From NCBI GenBank assembly GCA_017163975.1, contig JAFFSR010000218.1, positions 7,009,501 to 7,073,500 on the forward strand: a DNA stretch of 64,000 nucleotides. Reading direction: 5' to 3'. The translations under genes were made by a program, and so were the position numbers. The DNA is from Anastatus disparis. Taxonomy: Eukaryota; Arthropoda; Insecta; Hymenoptera; Eupelmidae. The notes below the pieces were generated by a model. The model was given only the letters and a program-made list of their open reading frames with translations. It was not told the origin of the DNA and did no database searches. Shown piece by piece: positions 51,001 through 56,300 of the stretch. Within the stretch, counting starts at the first letter, position 1; each line of letters starts with the position of its first letter.

Positions 51001-53258
51001 GGGTCCGGGACTACCACTCGCTGCTCTTCATTCCATAAAGACGAATGAATTCGTCCGAATCCTCTACGATACGAGGATTCAGAGGGCGGAATTGCTGTCA
51101 CAGCTTGCTCTTCCCAAAAGACAAAGTTTTGAGGTAATGTGAAATTTATTAAATAAAGCTTTCCAAAAGTTAAAGTTTTGAATTAAATTGCAACGAATAA
51201 TCACTTATTCAATTCTAGCGCAAAGAAACCTGCGTTTTTTTACTACTATTCTGTTTTTATCTATATTGAATTTATAATTAGTATTTATATTAAATTAATA
51301 AAAAATAACGAAAATTCATATTGCGAAATCTGAATAATATTTAAAGTTTACTCTAAGTTTTAAATCTGACATTTGAATATTCTCTTGATACATATTCAAA
51401 TGAATTCACAAACATAAATTTTTATTAAGTTTTAGCAGTTTCGAAATCTTCCATCAAAATAATATTACTACTTTTTATGAATGACGATATCAACAGGTAC
51501 CACTACCACAAGGTTGGCGAGCTCAGGTTCAGTTACTTTTACCTCCTTCGTGGCGTGAGGAACTGCGTGACGCTGCATTTCCGGTACTAGTCGAAGTAAA
51601 TGGCAGACCTGGCAGTGCTTCAGTGACGGATCAATTCAGAATTGACTGGGGTACTTATATGTCTAGTCATAATGATGTTGTATACGTGAGACTAGATGTA
51701 AGAGGTGCTCGTGGTCAAGGCAAACGTGCCCTATATCGACGCATCGGTGGCGTTGAAATCCAAGATCAAGTAACGGTACTTAGGCATTTATTGGATACCC
51801 TAAAGTACCTAGATGAATCACGAGTTGGTGTCTGGGGTTGGGGTTATGGAGGATATGTCACCTCTATGGTACTCGGTAGTCAACAGAACGTGTTTAAGTG
51901 CGGTGTTGCCGTCAATCCAATCGCTGATTGGCTATATTATAGTAAGTCATAATGTTACATTTATTTAAAAAATAATTTGTATTACATTATACAAATTAAC
52001 AGAGGAATTCTTTTTTCTAATTCAAGCCACTACTAGTGTATTCTTAAGAAGATATAACGCATTACAGAATCCTACTTTATCAATTGATAAGCAATTACAA
52101 TTTTGTAAACAAAGTAAAAATAATATTAGAAAACAAAATACGTTGGCTTGGAATGAGATCTATTAATATTATTCAATTTAACTTTCAAGCAAATCCATAC
52201 ATTAGACTCAGAGAATTTTGGATTTCCAAATAAGATAACATTTTTTAAGTCCCAATAAGTCACTGCTTCAACAATATTATTATTCAAATTACAAAAACAC
52301 AAAATTCTTCGAGATTAATGAATGAATTTGATTAAAAGTTTAACTGAATAATATTTATAGATCACATTACAAGCTTATGTATTTAGTTTTCTAAAAATAT
52401 TGCTTTAATTGTAATTATTAATGTAACTGAATATTGACCGATAAGGTAGGATATTTCAGTGTAGTTACAATGCTTTAATTTATATCCTCCCAAATTATAA
52501 TTTTTATCGAATCTTCTAAATACTTTATTTCTCCTTTAGATTCGGCTTTCACGGAGCGCGTATTAGGCTTACCAGCTGAAAATTACAAAGGCTACGTGGA
52601 AGCTGACCTTACACAACGAGCAAGACTGGTGCCTAGCCACAGCTTATATTTACTACACGGTATGGCAGATCTCTCGGCGCCTTATACACATGGCATGTCC
52701 TTCGCCAAATCCCTTACAGATTCTGGCATCATTTTTAGATATCAGGTTTGTCTTTCATCTTGTTACGTTTAGAAATAGGTCAATACGGCATGTGGATAAT
52801 TTCAAATTTTAAAATTACTTATGACTTCGTTCAAAAATGGTTTCTAATGGAGAACAAATTCAAATCCTATTGATTATATAAATCAATTTTAAAGCATTGC
52901 CCAAATTGGATTATGGTATTGATAGTTTTATTTTGAATCCCAATTAGATCAAACGAATTGTAATTGAGATCAAATTTAAATCTAATTAGATCGATTTTAA
53001 AATATTGCTTTAATCGGATTATAATACTGACTTATTCCGTTTGAGCAAAAATATCACTTTGGTATACCAAATTAATAAAGTGATTTCGAAAATCCATTTG
53101 ACTTTCCTTTTCTTTTTGAATGATAACTTTTTAAATGATACGAACTTATTTTCCAGAGTTACGCGAATGAAGATCACGCTCTAAAAGGAGTACTAGAGCA
53201 CGCCTATCGTTCCATGGAGGACTTCCTTGCCGAGTGCCTCGCTCTGGATGCCTCCTAG
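19351..53258 (+). CDS. DPP10: Inactive dipeptidyl peptidase 10/6-like protein (whole gene, 13 coding exons in the longest form)
   Basis: Joined coding exons: 19351-19443, 28728-28834, 30082-30280, 43614-43688, 44335-44387, 46729-47026, 47883-48121, 49076-49394, 50629-50807, 50881-51133, 51497-51941, 52540-52745, 53157-53258. Every junction is GT-AG, phases agree throughout, and the joined frame is open for 855 codons. Layout: cytoplasmic N-terminus (1-43), one transmembrane helix (about 44-67), an eight-blade propeller region (about 70-600), and an alpha/beta-hydrolase domain (about 600-855). The S9B signatures are present: the double Glu after PDWLYQ (248-249), catalytic Asp in HGMAD (797) and His in EDH (829). 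The nucleophile motif reads GWGYGGY, so Ser is replaced by Gly at 721, as in vertebrate DPP10. By family knowledge such proteins are accessory subunits of Kv4 channels; here the partner would be Shal (inference). Active DPP4 is excluded by the missing Ser; choosing DPP10 over DPP6 rests mainly on Gly at that position. Confidence 0.9.
20391..20511 (-). mobile_element. tRNA-derived SINE, copy 1
   Basis: The minus strand carries a perfect pol III A box TAGCTCAGTCGG (20492-20503) and a B box GAGTTCGACTCC (20449-20460) at tRNA-like spacing. The acceptor stem does not pair, so it is not a working tRNA. It shares its full length, including about 45 bases beyond the tRNA part, with the copy at 60395-60517. 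Lies in the intron between candidate first exons a and b. Confidence 0.75.
20520..20845. mobile_element. MITE of the CCTACCTTATCG family, left-truncated copy
   Basis: Right end GTCAGATAAAGGAGGATC and the internal block AATTCTCCGTAACTA match the copies at 24505-24885 and 52050-52475. The left terminal arm is missing; the homology stops close to the SINE at 20511. Confidence 0.55.
21086..21163 (+). CDS. DPP10: Candidate alternative first exon b of the DPP10-like gene
   Basis: ATG at 21086 opens 26 codons ([13 protein letters not shown]...) that run in phase 0 to a GTGAGT donor at 21164. Joining to 28728 keeps the transmembrane exon in frame. A pyrimidine-rich tract ending TTTTTAAATAG lies just before it (to 21080), so the exon could be spliced from a noncoding leader. 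Reading through from that acceptor in phase 0 hits a stop, so the exon can only supply its own start. The tail is Ser-rich and hydrophilic and unlike exon a. The base before the donor is T rather than G, which lowers certainty. No transcript evidence is available. Confidence 0.55.
22961..23249. mobile_element. TTAA-flanked piggyBac-like MITE
   Basis: TTAA at 22957-22960 and 23250-23253; termini CCCTTTGATGCTGG and, inverted, CCCTTTAATGCCCAGC. 289 bp, noncoding. Confidence 0.7.
23882..24105. mobile_element. TTAA-flanked piggyBac-like MITE, related termini
   Basis: TTAA at 23878-23881 and 24106-24109; termini CCCTTAAACAGCTCACT and inverted CCCTTAAACTGCACTAT. 224 bp. Contains a (TA)n run at about 23985-24000. 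Confidence 0.7.
24505..24885. mobile_element. MITE of the CCTACCTTATCG family, full copy
   Basis: Long inverted termini: CCTACCTTATCGGCTAATAT at 24526, with the inverse ending near 24860 and homology extending some 20 bases further out on both sides. Related to 20520-20845 and 52050-52475. Confidence 0.65.
25255..25293 (+). CDS. DPP10: Candidate alternative first exon c of the DPP10-like gene
   Basis: A short open stretch of 13 codons, [13 protein letters not shown], ends in phase 0 at GAG before a good donor GTAAGA (25294). Joined to 28728 it gives an 837-residue protein with an acidic, proline-containing tail. The upstream 100 bases are less AT-rich than their surroundings, but I see no clear TATA box. 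The strong donor and the phase match to the transmembrane exon are the support. Confidence 0.6.
25294..28727. other. Intron before the transmembrane exon
   Basis: Fold-back element at 25812. Pyrimidine-rich stretches at about 26850-27260. No further phase-0 first exon that I would defend. Confidence 0.5.
25812..25990. mobile_element. Fold-back element (AAAATTGACCAT termini)
   Basis: AAATTGACCATATCTTG...TTTATGGTCAACATAAGTT on the left is the inverse of AACTTATGTCGACCATGAAT...ACATGGTCAATTTT on the right, with a loop of about 70 bases. Confidence 0.55.
28728..28834 (+). CDS. DPP10: DPP10-like exon 2: signal-anchor transmembrane helix
   Basis: Acceptor TTTTTTACAG, donor GTAAGT. Starts in phase 0 and ends with two bases of a Gly codon. 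Encodes [12 protein letters not shown] and then an uninterrupted hydrophobic segment ([16 protein letters not shown]...YLLG) of about 23 residues with no Lys or Arg. Arg precedes it, consistent with a type II signal anchor. In DPP6/DPP10 the tail and this helix are the parts that contact the Kv4 channel (family knowledge). All three candidate first exons join here. Confidence 0.92.
29323..29670. mobile_element. MITE with GGAGGATGCCC termini, copy 1
   Basis: Ends in AGGGCATCCTCCTTT. The body matches the element at 48163-48490 along its length and in the same direction, with blocks such as AAAATTACAAAAA(C/T)AAGTGA and TTTCCCAATACGAA-like words. Lies in the intron after the transmembrane exon. 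Confidence 0.65.
30082..30280 (+). CDS. DPP10: DPP10-like exon 3: start of the beta-propeller domain
   Basis: Acceptor AACAAACAG, donor GTAAGT. Completes Gly67 and runs to residue 133. Contains the family-typical start of the ectodomain ([18 protein letters not shown]) and the W-I-S-...-Y-Q pattern of propeller blade 1 ([19 protein letters not shown]). It ends in a predicted N-glycosylation site (NHT). The following intron is the longest of the gene, 13,333 bases. Confidence 0.93.
31524..31700. mobile_element. Possible TTAA-flanked element, degraded
   Basis: TTAACCCTACC on the left and GGGGTTAA on the right. The termini resemble the other CCCTT elements, but internal inversion is poor. A further partial duplication (GTTAAATACTTTAAAKCATTAATA) follows to 31790. 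Confidence 0.35.
31835..31867 (+). promoter_or_regulatory. Intronic TATA/Inr-like core promoter
   Basis: TATATAAAAGG at 31835-31845 and an initiator-like TTGAGT with A at 31865, 30 bases apart. A perfect 9-bp stem hairpin (ATCGTAACA...TGTTACGAT, about 31898-31924) and a 63-codon ORF from 31933 follow. The ORF has no recognisable domain. A cryptic promoter or a noncoding RNA start are both possible. Confidence 0.3.
33736..33825 (-). pseudogene. LINE reverse-transcriptase relic
   Basis: The minus strand encodes [20 protein letters not shown] followed by DAVDRD. This is the RT motif A region of non-LTR retrotransposons, pattern (V/I)D(F/L)KKAFDxV(D/P)R, with the catalytic Asp. About 30 codons are open; A-runs and unrelated sequence lie on both sides. 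Far too short to be active. Confidence 0.7.
34553..34636. repeat. (TA)n microsatellite with adjoining palindrome
   Basis: About 50 bases of TA followed by TAACTATTTCATATATATAT then GTGAAATAGTTA, an 11-bp stem palindrome. Confidence 0.8.
35205..35302. repeat. Tandem palindromic GAGGCGC units
   Basis: The perfect 18-bp palindrome GAGGCGCGATCGCGCCTC (35215-35232) and the degenerate GAGGTGCTGCCGCGCCTC (35284-35301) lie 69 bases apart with similar flanks. A third version, GAGGCACTATCACGCCTC, is at 3219-3236. Confidence 0.6.
37003..37117. repeat. Hairpin element with GAGCGAAGC loop
   Basis: CTAGGGAATAAAGTCGCATA followed by TTTCTCCC pairs imperfectly with GGGAGAAGTAGGCTTTATAA then TCCTGAG. The loop includes CGAGTGAGCGAAGCAAAGCG. 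Same architecture as the hairpin at 18694. Confidence 0.45.
38871..39028. repeat. Two (TA)n microsatellites around a CCCACA-rich spacer
   Basis: TA runs at 38871-38905 and about 38985-39028, separated by a strand-biased CACCCACACCCACCCACAC segment. Confidence 0.8.
39905..39910 (-). terminator. Polyadenylation signal of the nested peptide gene
   Basis: AATAAA on the minus strand, about 33 bases after the stop codon (39945-39943). A second AATAAA overlaps the stop itself (39944-39939). Confidence 0.6.
39943..40265 (-). CDS. Small secreted cysteine-rich peptide, defensin-like pattern; nested gene
   Basis: Two exons on the minus strand: 40265-40214 and 40118-39943, with intron GTAATT...TTTACAG of 95 bases; the split codon is restored as Glu. 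Product is 75 aa. Residues 1-17 ([17 protein letters not shown]) form a signal peptide. The remaining 58 residues contain seven cysteines. The last six are spaced C-x6-C-x3-C-x7-C-x11-C-x-C, i.e. the C-xxx-C ... C-x-C signature of the cysteine-stabilised alpha-beta fold shared by defensins and related peptides; an extra Cys lies ten residues before them. The gene has its own promoter and polyadenylation signals and lies antisense in the longest intron of the DPP10-like gene. I do not recognise a named family. Fold and antimicrobial role are inferred from pattern and promoter; a venom-type or signalling peptide is the alternative. The last eleven residues after the CxC are an unusual tail. Confidence 0.72.
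40332..40337 (-). promoter_or_regulatory. Initiator (TCAGTT) of the nested peptide gene
   Basis: Matches the arthropod initiator TCAGT(T/C) on the minus strand, with predicted +1 at 40335. It gives a 69-base 5' UTR before the ATG at 40265. Spacing to the TATA box is canonical. Confidence 0.75.
40361..40367 (-). promoter_or_regulatory. TATA box of the nested peptide gene
   Basis: TATATAA on the minus strand, 32 bases before the A of the initiator at 40335. Two GATA-type motifs (40375-40380 and 40384-40389) sit immediately upstream. Confidence 0.75.
40520..40529 (-). promoter_or_regulatory. Dorsal/NF-kB-type site upstream of the nested peptide gene
   Basis: GGGAATTCCA on the minus strand is a perfect match to the Dorsal consensus GGGWWWWCCM, about 185 bases before the predicted start. 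A TGATAAG motif on the plus strand lies 11 bases further upstream (40541-40547). kB sites close to GATA sites are a hallmark of insect antimicrobial peptide promoters (known for Drosophila cecropin genes). Confidence 0.6.
40541..40547 (+). promoter_or_regulatory. GATA motif next to the kB site
   Basis: TGATAAG fits WGATAR. Significant only because of its position next to the kB site upstream of the nested peptide gene; alone it would be expected by chance. Confidence 0.4.
43430..43495. repeat. Tandem duplication of 31-32 bp
   Basis: AAAGAAAATCGAGAATAATAG with its A-tract occurs twice in a row. Confidence 0.7.
43614..43688 (+). CDS. DPP10: DPP10-like exon 4
   Basis: Acceptor TTACTTGCAG, donor GTGAGT; exactly 25 codons, phase 0 at both ends. 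[19 protein letters not shown] corresponds to the DPP4 family segment in which a blade strand follows 'S.D...IL'. Because it is phase-symmetric, skipping it would keep the frame. Confidence 0.88.
44335..44387 (+). CDS. DPP10: DPP10-like exon 5
   Basis: Acceptor TGCTTTTTCAG, donor GTAAGT; 53 bases ending in phase 2. [17 protein letters not shown] matches the conserved family strand of the type '(W/F)R.S(Y/F)TA.Y.(I/V)YD'. Small exon, recognised by splice sites and family pattern. Confidence 0.9.
44579..45034. mobile_element. Fold-back MITE with arms of about 60 bp
   Basis: ACTGAGAAAAAAGCAGCAAG at the left end is the inverse of CTTGCTGTTTTTTTTCTAAA then TCAGT at the right. The arms continue through an AGATTCT block. 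456 bp in the intron after exon 5. Confidence 0.6.
45428..45888. mobile_element. CCCTTT-terminated piggyBac-like MITE hosting a second element
   Basis: Left CCCTTTCAGACCTCAATTT, right inverted CCCTTTTAGACTCAATCT; TTAA at 45889-45892 but TCAA on the left. It contains the 143-bp hairpin element at 45652-45794. Confidence 0.55.
45652..45794. mobile_element. Near-perfect hairpin element nested in a MITE
   Basis: ATATGGTCAATGTCCCAATT and TGCTACTC at the left pair with GAGTAGCA and AATTGGGACATTGACCATAT at the right. A second paired block (ACCTATTACTAGCCG...) lies inside. Arms of about 60 bp. Confidence 0.65.
46729..47026 (+). CDS. DPP10: DPP10-like exon 6: blade with the double-Glu motif
   Basis: Acceptor CTCTTGTATAG, donor GTAGAT. 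Residues 176-275. Contains LQYAAWLGN, then NDIYVK, and [12 protein letters not shown]. The last holds the Glu-Glu pair which in active DPP4 binds the substrate amino terminus (DPP4 Glu205/206). The pair is kept here although the nucleophile is lost. The opposite strand also looks open over 46602-46811 but is a shadow of this exon. Confidence 0.94.
47145..47400. mobile_element. Fold-back element with arms of about 85 bp
   Basis: ACGCATGAAAATTAATG... through ATATTTTACTGTGATTTTAT matches the reverse complement of the segment ending at CATTTTCATGCGT near 47385. Lies between exons 6 and 7. Confidence 0.55.
47883..48121 (+). CDS. DPP10: DPP10-like exon 7
   Basis: Acceptor CCAAAACTTAG, donor GTGAGT; residues 276-354, ends phase 2. 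Carries the family pattern 'R.Y(P/T)PG..NP.V..W(M/V)VD' ([20 protein letters not shown]). Three Asn-X-Ser/Thr sites are clustered (NVT, NAT, NVT) and suggest a glycosylated loop of the propeller. Confidence 0.93.
48163..48490. mobile_element. MITE with GGAGGATGCCC termini, copy 2
   Basis: Starts AAAGGAGGATGCCCACGGGC and ends GAGCATCCTCTTT. Its left end is better preserved than that of the copy at 29323-29670. It inserted about 40 bases after a DPP10-like donor site (48122). Confidence 0.65.
49076..49394 (+). CDS. DPP10: DPP10-like exon 8
   Basis: Acceptor TCAATTACAG, donor GTAGGA; residues 355-461. [27 protein letters not shown] matches the DPP4-family blade 'Y...V.W......V...W..R.QN', followed by the 'C......W......' segment. 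The donor is followed within 40 bases by a tandem AT-rich repeat. Confidence 0.93.
49423..49560. repeat. Tandem ATAATATTACT array
   Basis: About 12 degenerate units of 11-12 bases starting 29 bases after the exon 8 end (49394). Later units vary (ATCAT, ACCGTG). Confidence 0.75.
49729..49779. repeat. Perfect 19-bp inverted repeat
   Basis: GAACATATTGATTGATCTT (49729-49747) and its exact reverse complement (49761-49779), 13-base loop. Confidence 0.7.
49788..49895. mobile_element. 108-bp MITE with CCCTGGTAGAAAT termini and TA duplication
   Basis: CCCTGGTAGAAATT on the left and AAATTTCTACCAGGG on the right, flanked by TA on both sides. TA duplication suggests a Tc1/mariner-type origin. Very compact. 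Confidence 0.65.
50113..50492. mobile_element. Fold-back MITE with ATTACGCATCTAG termini
   Basis: GTATATTACGCATCTAGGGA (50118) is the inverse of CTAGATGCGTAATATGC (50471-50487); the arms run about 33 bases. Interior includes GC-richer sequence. Confidence 0.55.
50629..50807 (+). CDS. DPP10: DPP10-like exon 9
   Basis: Acceptor GTTCTCATAG, donor GTACAA; residues 462-520. [20 protein letters not shown]...LYVV and the C-x2-C pair (LCITCDI) match the family cysteine-rich blade that also packs against the hydrolase domain. Followed by the shortest intron of the gene (73 bases). Confidence 0.92.
50881..51133 (+). CDS. DPP10: DPP10-like exon 10
   Basis: Acceptor TTATATTTAG, donor GTAATG; residues 521-605. 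Family features: the 'C....AS.S' type strand ([10 protein letters not shown]), '[12 protein letters not shown]', and the linker to the hydrolase domain (ALPKRQSFE). Confidence 0.92.
51497..51941 (+). CDS. DPP10: DPP10-like exon 11: hydrolase core with Ser-to-Gly change at the nucleophile
   Basis: Acceptor ATATCAACAG, donor GTAAGT; residues 606-753. Typical S9B core: 'LLLPPSW', '[11 protein letters not shown]', '[14 protein letters not shown]', '[13 protein letters not shown]', then [18 protein letters not shown]. The nucleophile-elbow consensus is G-W-S-Y-G-G-Y; here the Ser codon is GGT (51842-51844), one transition away from AGT. The rest of the elbow is intact, so this looks like a fixed functional loss and not general decay. 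Confidence 0.96.
52050..52475. mobile_element. MITE of the CCTACCTTATCG family, copy in the last-but-two intron
   Basis: Left CCTACTTTATCAATTGATAA (52071), right TGACCGATAAGGTAGG (to 52450). Shares the AAAATTCTYCGARA(C/T)TA interior block with the other copies. It occupies most of the intron 51942-52539. Confidence 0.65.
52540..52745 (+). CDS. DPP10: DPP10-like exon 12: catalytic Asp region
   Basis: Acceptor TTCTCCTTTAG, donor GTTTGT; residues 754-822. Contains '[12 protein letters not shown]', matching the family pattern 'DS.YTER.(M/L)GLP', and '[16 protein letters not shown]', where Asp797 is the triad Asp position. Confidence 0.94.
52858..53035. repeat. Imperfect direct repeat, period about 117 bp
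   Basis: ATTTTAAAGCATTGCCCAAATTGGATTATG-type block (from 52885) recurs as ATTTTAAAATATTGCTTTAA then TCGGATTATA, inside the last intron. Confidence 0.5.
53157..53258 (+). CDS. DPP10: DPP10-like exon 13: catalytic His region and stop
   Basis: Acceptor TTATTTTCCAG; 33 codons and TAG at 53256-53258. [20 protein letters not shown] matches the family 'Y.DE.H......HLY..M..F' end; the triad His is at 829. The C-terminus (AECLALDAS) has the usual family length. Confidence 0.94.
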   Translation, partial: SYANEDHALKGVLEHAYRSMEDFLAECLALDAS

Positions 53259-53392
53259 TGCCTCAGACCAACAATCTTCCTTGTCGCTCATCATCAATTA
53301 AACGATAAGAGCGTTAAAATTATCATCATAGCTTATGGCCGTAGAGCCAAATTAACGACAAACAGCACCTACCAACCATCATCAAATCTTTC

Positions 53393-53398
53393 AATAAA
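53393..53398 (+). terminator. DPP10: Proximal polyadenylation signal of the DPP10-like gene
   Basis: AATAAA 135 bases after the stop codon; the first canonical signal downstream. Confidence 0.5.
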
Positions 53399-56300
53399 AC
53401 CAACTAAACTACAACTACTTCTTCACTCTATATTTAATTTTACTTTGCTAATTTTTATCTTCGTATATTTATCTCTATCTTTCTCTCACTCTCACTATTT
53501 AATATTATATGATAATAATATCACGCATAGAAGTAAGATGGTTGATCTGGTGCAGCGATATATTTTTTAGTACACTCACGGCTATAAATGGATCGAGAAT
53601 ATTTAGATGTCAATTCGCGTTGGAATGAAGTAGCGTTTACTGCGTATTAATGTACAGAAAAATTAAGGAAAAAAATAATAACAATTCAAATAAGGAATAA
53701 CTTGAAACGACGTTAAAGAAAAAAAAACTTCTTCCTCGCACCTTCCAAGCTTCTTCCACTTAACTAAGGCGATAAGTTCATTGCTATGTAACGGTTAATA
53801 AGGTTAACCTTAAATTATGATTATAAAGAAATAAATAAAATTAATTGTCAAAAAAAAAAAAAAATAATGGTGTGCGTGCTTTTGCGCTAGGAATGCAATA
53901 ATGTCGTGTGCGTTTAGATAATGCAATATATGGTGAGAGTGAAAGTATCGTTTAGAGATATAGCTTGTATTATAATTTTTTAATTCTATTTACAGAAATA
54001 GGATATACAGACGTATTGTTAAATAGTTGGGTTCTCTTTAAAAACGTTCCTAATCTTTAGTGTTGAAAGTACAACAAATTTGTAATTTTTATTTATAAAT
54101 ATGGTTAAATATGCTTCCGAATAATGTATAGGTATAAAATGCTTTTCATTAGTAATATTTATTTAGTTATTATTGCGTTAACTTATTTTTCAAAAGATCA
54201 CTGAATTTATGATAATGAACGAATCTTAACATCCTAAAGAATGTAAAAATGTAAATCAGGAAAAAATGAATGGCAATCAATTATTAAATTTTCTAATTGA
54301 ATATAAATCAATAATTAATAACAATTGAATTTAATTAAATTTGTATTAATAGGTTAAAAATTTTGAATTTTGTTTAAATACAAGTCTAATATTATGGTGA
54401 GATGTAGTCATTTAACAATTATAAATTTAAATTAATTAATTTATAACAATGCAGAGCTCACTGTGACATATATAGTTCCTATTAAATCCTGATTATTGAC
54501 GAACTGTTAATTGAATTTGAAAATTAGTTTCGTACAATATACATAAGTTAATATTTTGAAATATGAGATATTGATTGTTATTATTTATATTAACAAATAC
54601 AACGAGCATAAAAAGTGTAGATAAGTATAACAGTGGTTTAATAGTACGTTAAAAAGAGATAGATTACTCCTATTTTGGTCTAATAATACTTAATATGATG
54701 AACTATTAATATCTGCTGACTCATCAAATCTGACAAATGTGACCATATCCATTTAAGGTACTTAAAGATTTAAAAAGCTAATTCACTTTTTCCTGAATAA
54801 ATACAAAAAGAAAAGTAGAGCAAATGTCACTCTGTGAGTGCTTAAGCAACGAGTCGTCAAAAGTAACAGAAACTACGGAAAAAAAAAATTTTTTTTTTTT
54901 CTCGTATACAAAACCAGTTCTTTATATACACCCTCAATTTCTCTCTTTCATTCAATCTGGACGTAACTGCCGAATCATCATTACTATCAAACTCACTCTG
55001 TTGTCCAGATATGTCATATATATGTATTCCAACGAATGAAATGAATAATAATAATAAAATAAAGAGAGAGAAAGAAAAATCGCGATACAATCAAATTGAA
55101 AACGAACTGTCGATATTTATCAACTTCTCGTTTTTTCGAATACTATATTAACTATATATATATAAATATATATTATATAAATATATATATTCCTGGTATA
55201 TGATTTACTTTTTCGTCATCGCGTATAAGGCTTTTTCGCGCCTATGGTTAATACGTATTATAAAAAAATATAAAAATATGGCGTAAGAGGAGGAAAAAAA
55301 AAATAAAGGACTAATCGGTGATTCGTATAATCTGTAAATATATACATATAAATATAAACGTAATGTTTAGAGAGCGAGTTAATCCACCTTCGGCCTCACC
55401 ATAATTAAAAAAAAGGAAAATACAGAATTACAACTTAAAAATAAATAAATGAATAAATAAATAAAGAAAATGATATTTGTACATAATTGTTCAACGTGCA
55501 TCAATATTGTTATTATTATTAATTAGTATATATTATTAGGGAAAAGAAAGCAAAAAAAAATAAATAAAATAACGTCGAAAAAAAAAATTTTATCGTCATT
55601 AATTTGAATAGTATAGTTGTTACTGTTATTGTTATATAACTGTCATCCTCTTCATAAACACATTTGTCCATTTATTATATAAAAACGCAATTGCGTGTTC
55701 TCGTCATAATTTTTATTTTGTCGTCGATACGAGTCGCCCGCAAATGTTATTAAAATTCTTGCCGAAAGTGCTTATAATATTCATATGAAAAAAAAAAAAA
55801 ATTTTTTTTAGAAAACACGCAAATTTTTGTACTTGACATGCAAATTTTTAGCTGTTTTTTAAATAAATCATATAAATATCTTTGATAAATCAACGAATTA
55901 AAAGTTGTTCTTATTATGACTTTGCAAAAAAAATTTAAACGTTTTTATATTTAAGGCTGTCATGATTTTGTAATCAATCATAGTCAATCAAGTTTTATAA
56001 GAAGCAAGTTAACCTCTTTTTTTCTTTTTATTTTTCAACACAATCAAAAGGTCAGCAATTAGTATTAAAAAAGAATCGAGAAATTTTCTAATATGAATGT
56101 AAACATAACTTTAAAAAACAATATAATATATTTTTTTTTATTTTCTATTTTTTTTTTTTTTTACTATTTATTTGTAGCAGTACATTTGATGTCGCTGTTG
56201 AAGATTAATTAAAACAGATTAAAAACAATTTTTACAAAAATAATTACAAAAGGAAATCGGCCTTGAATAAACTTTGTATTTAAACCGATTGTTAACAATA

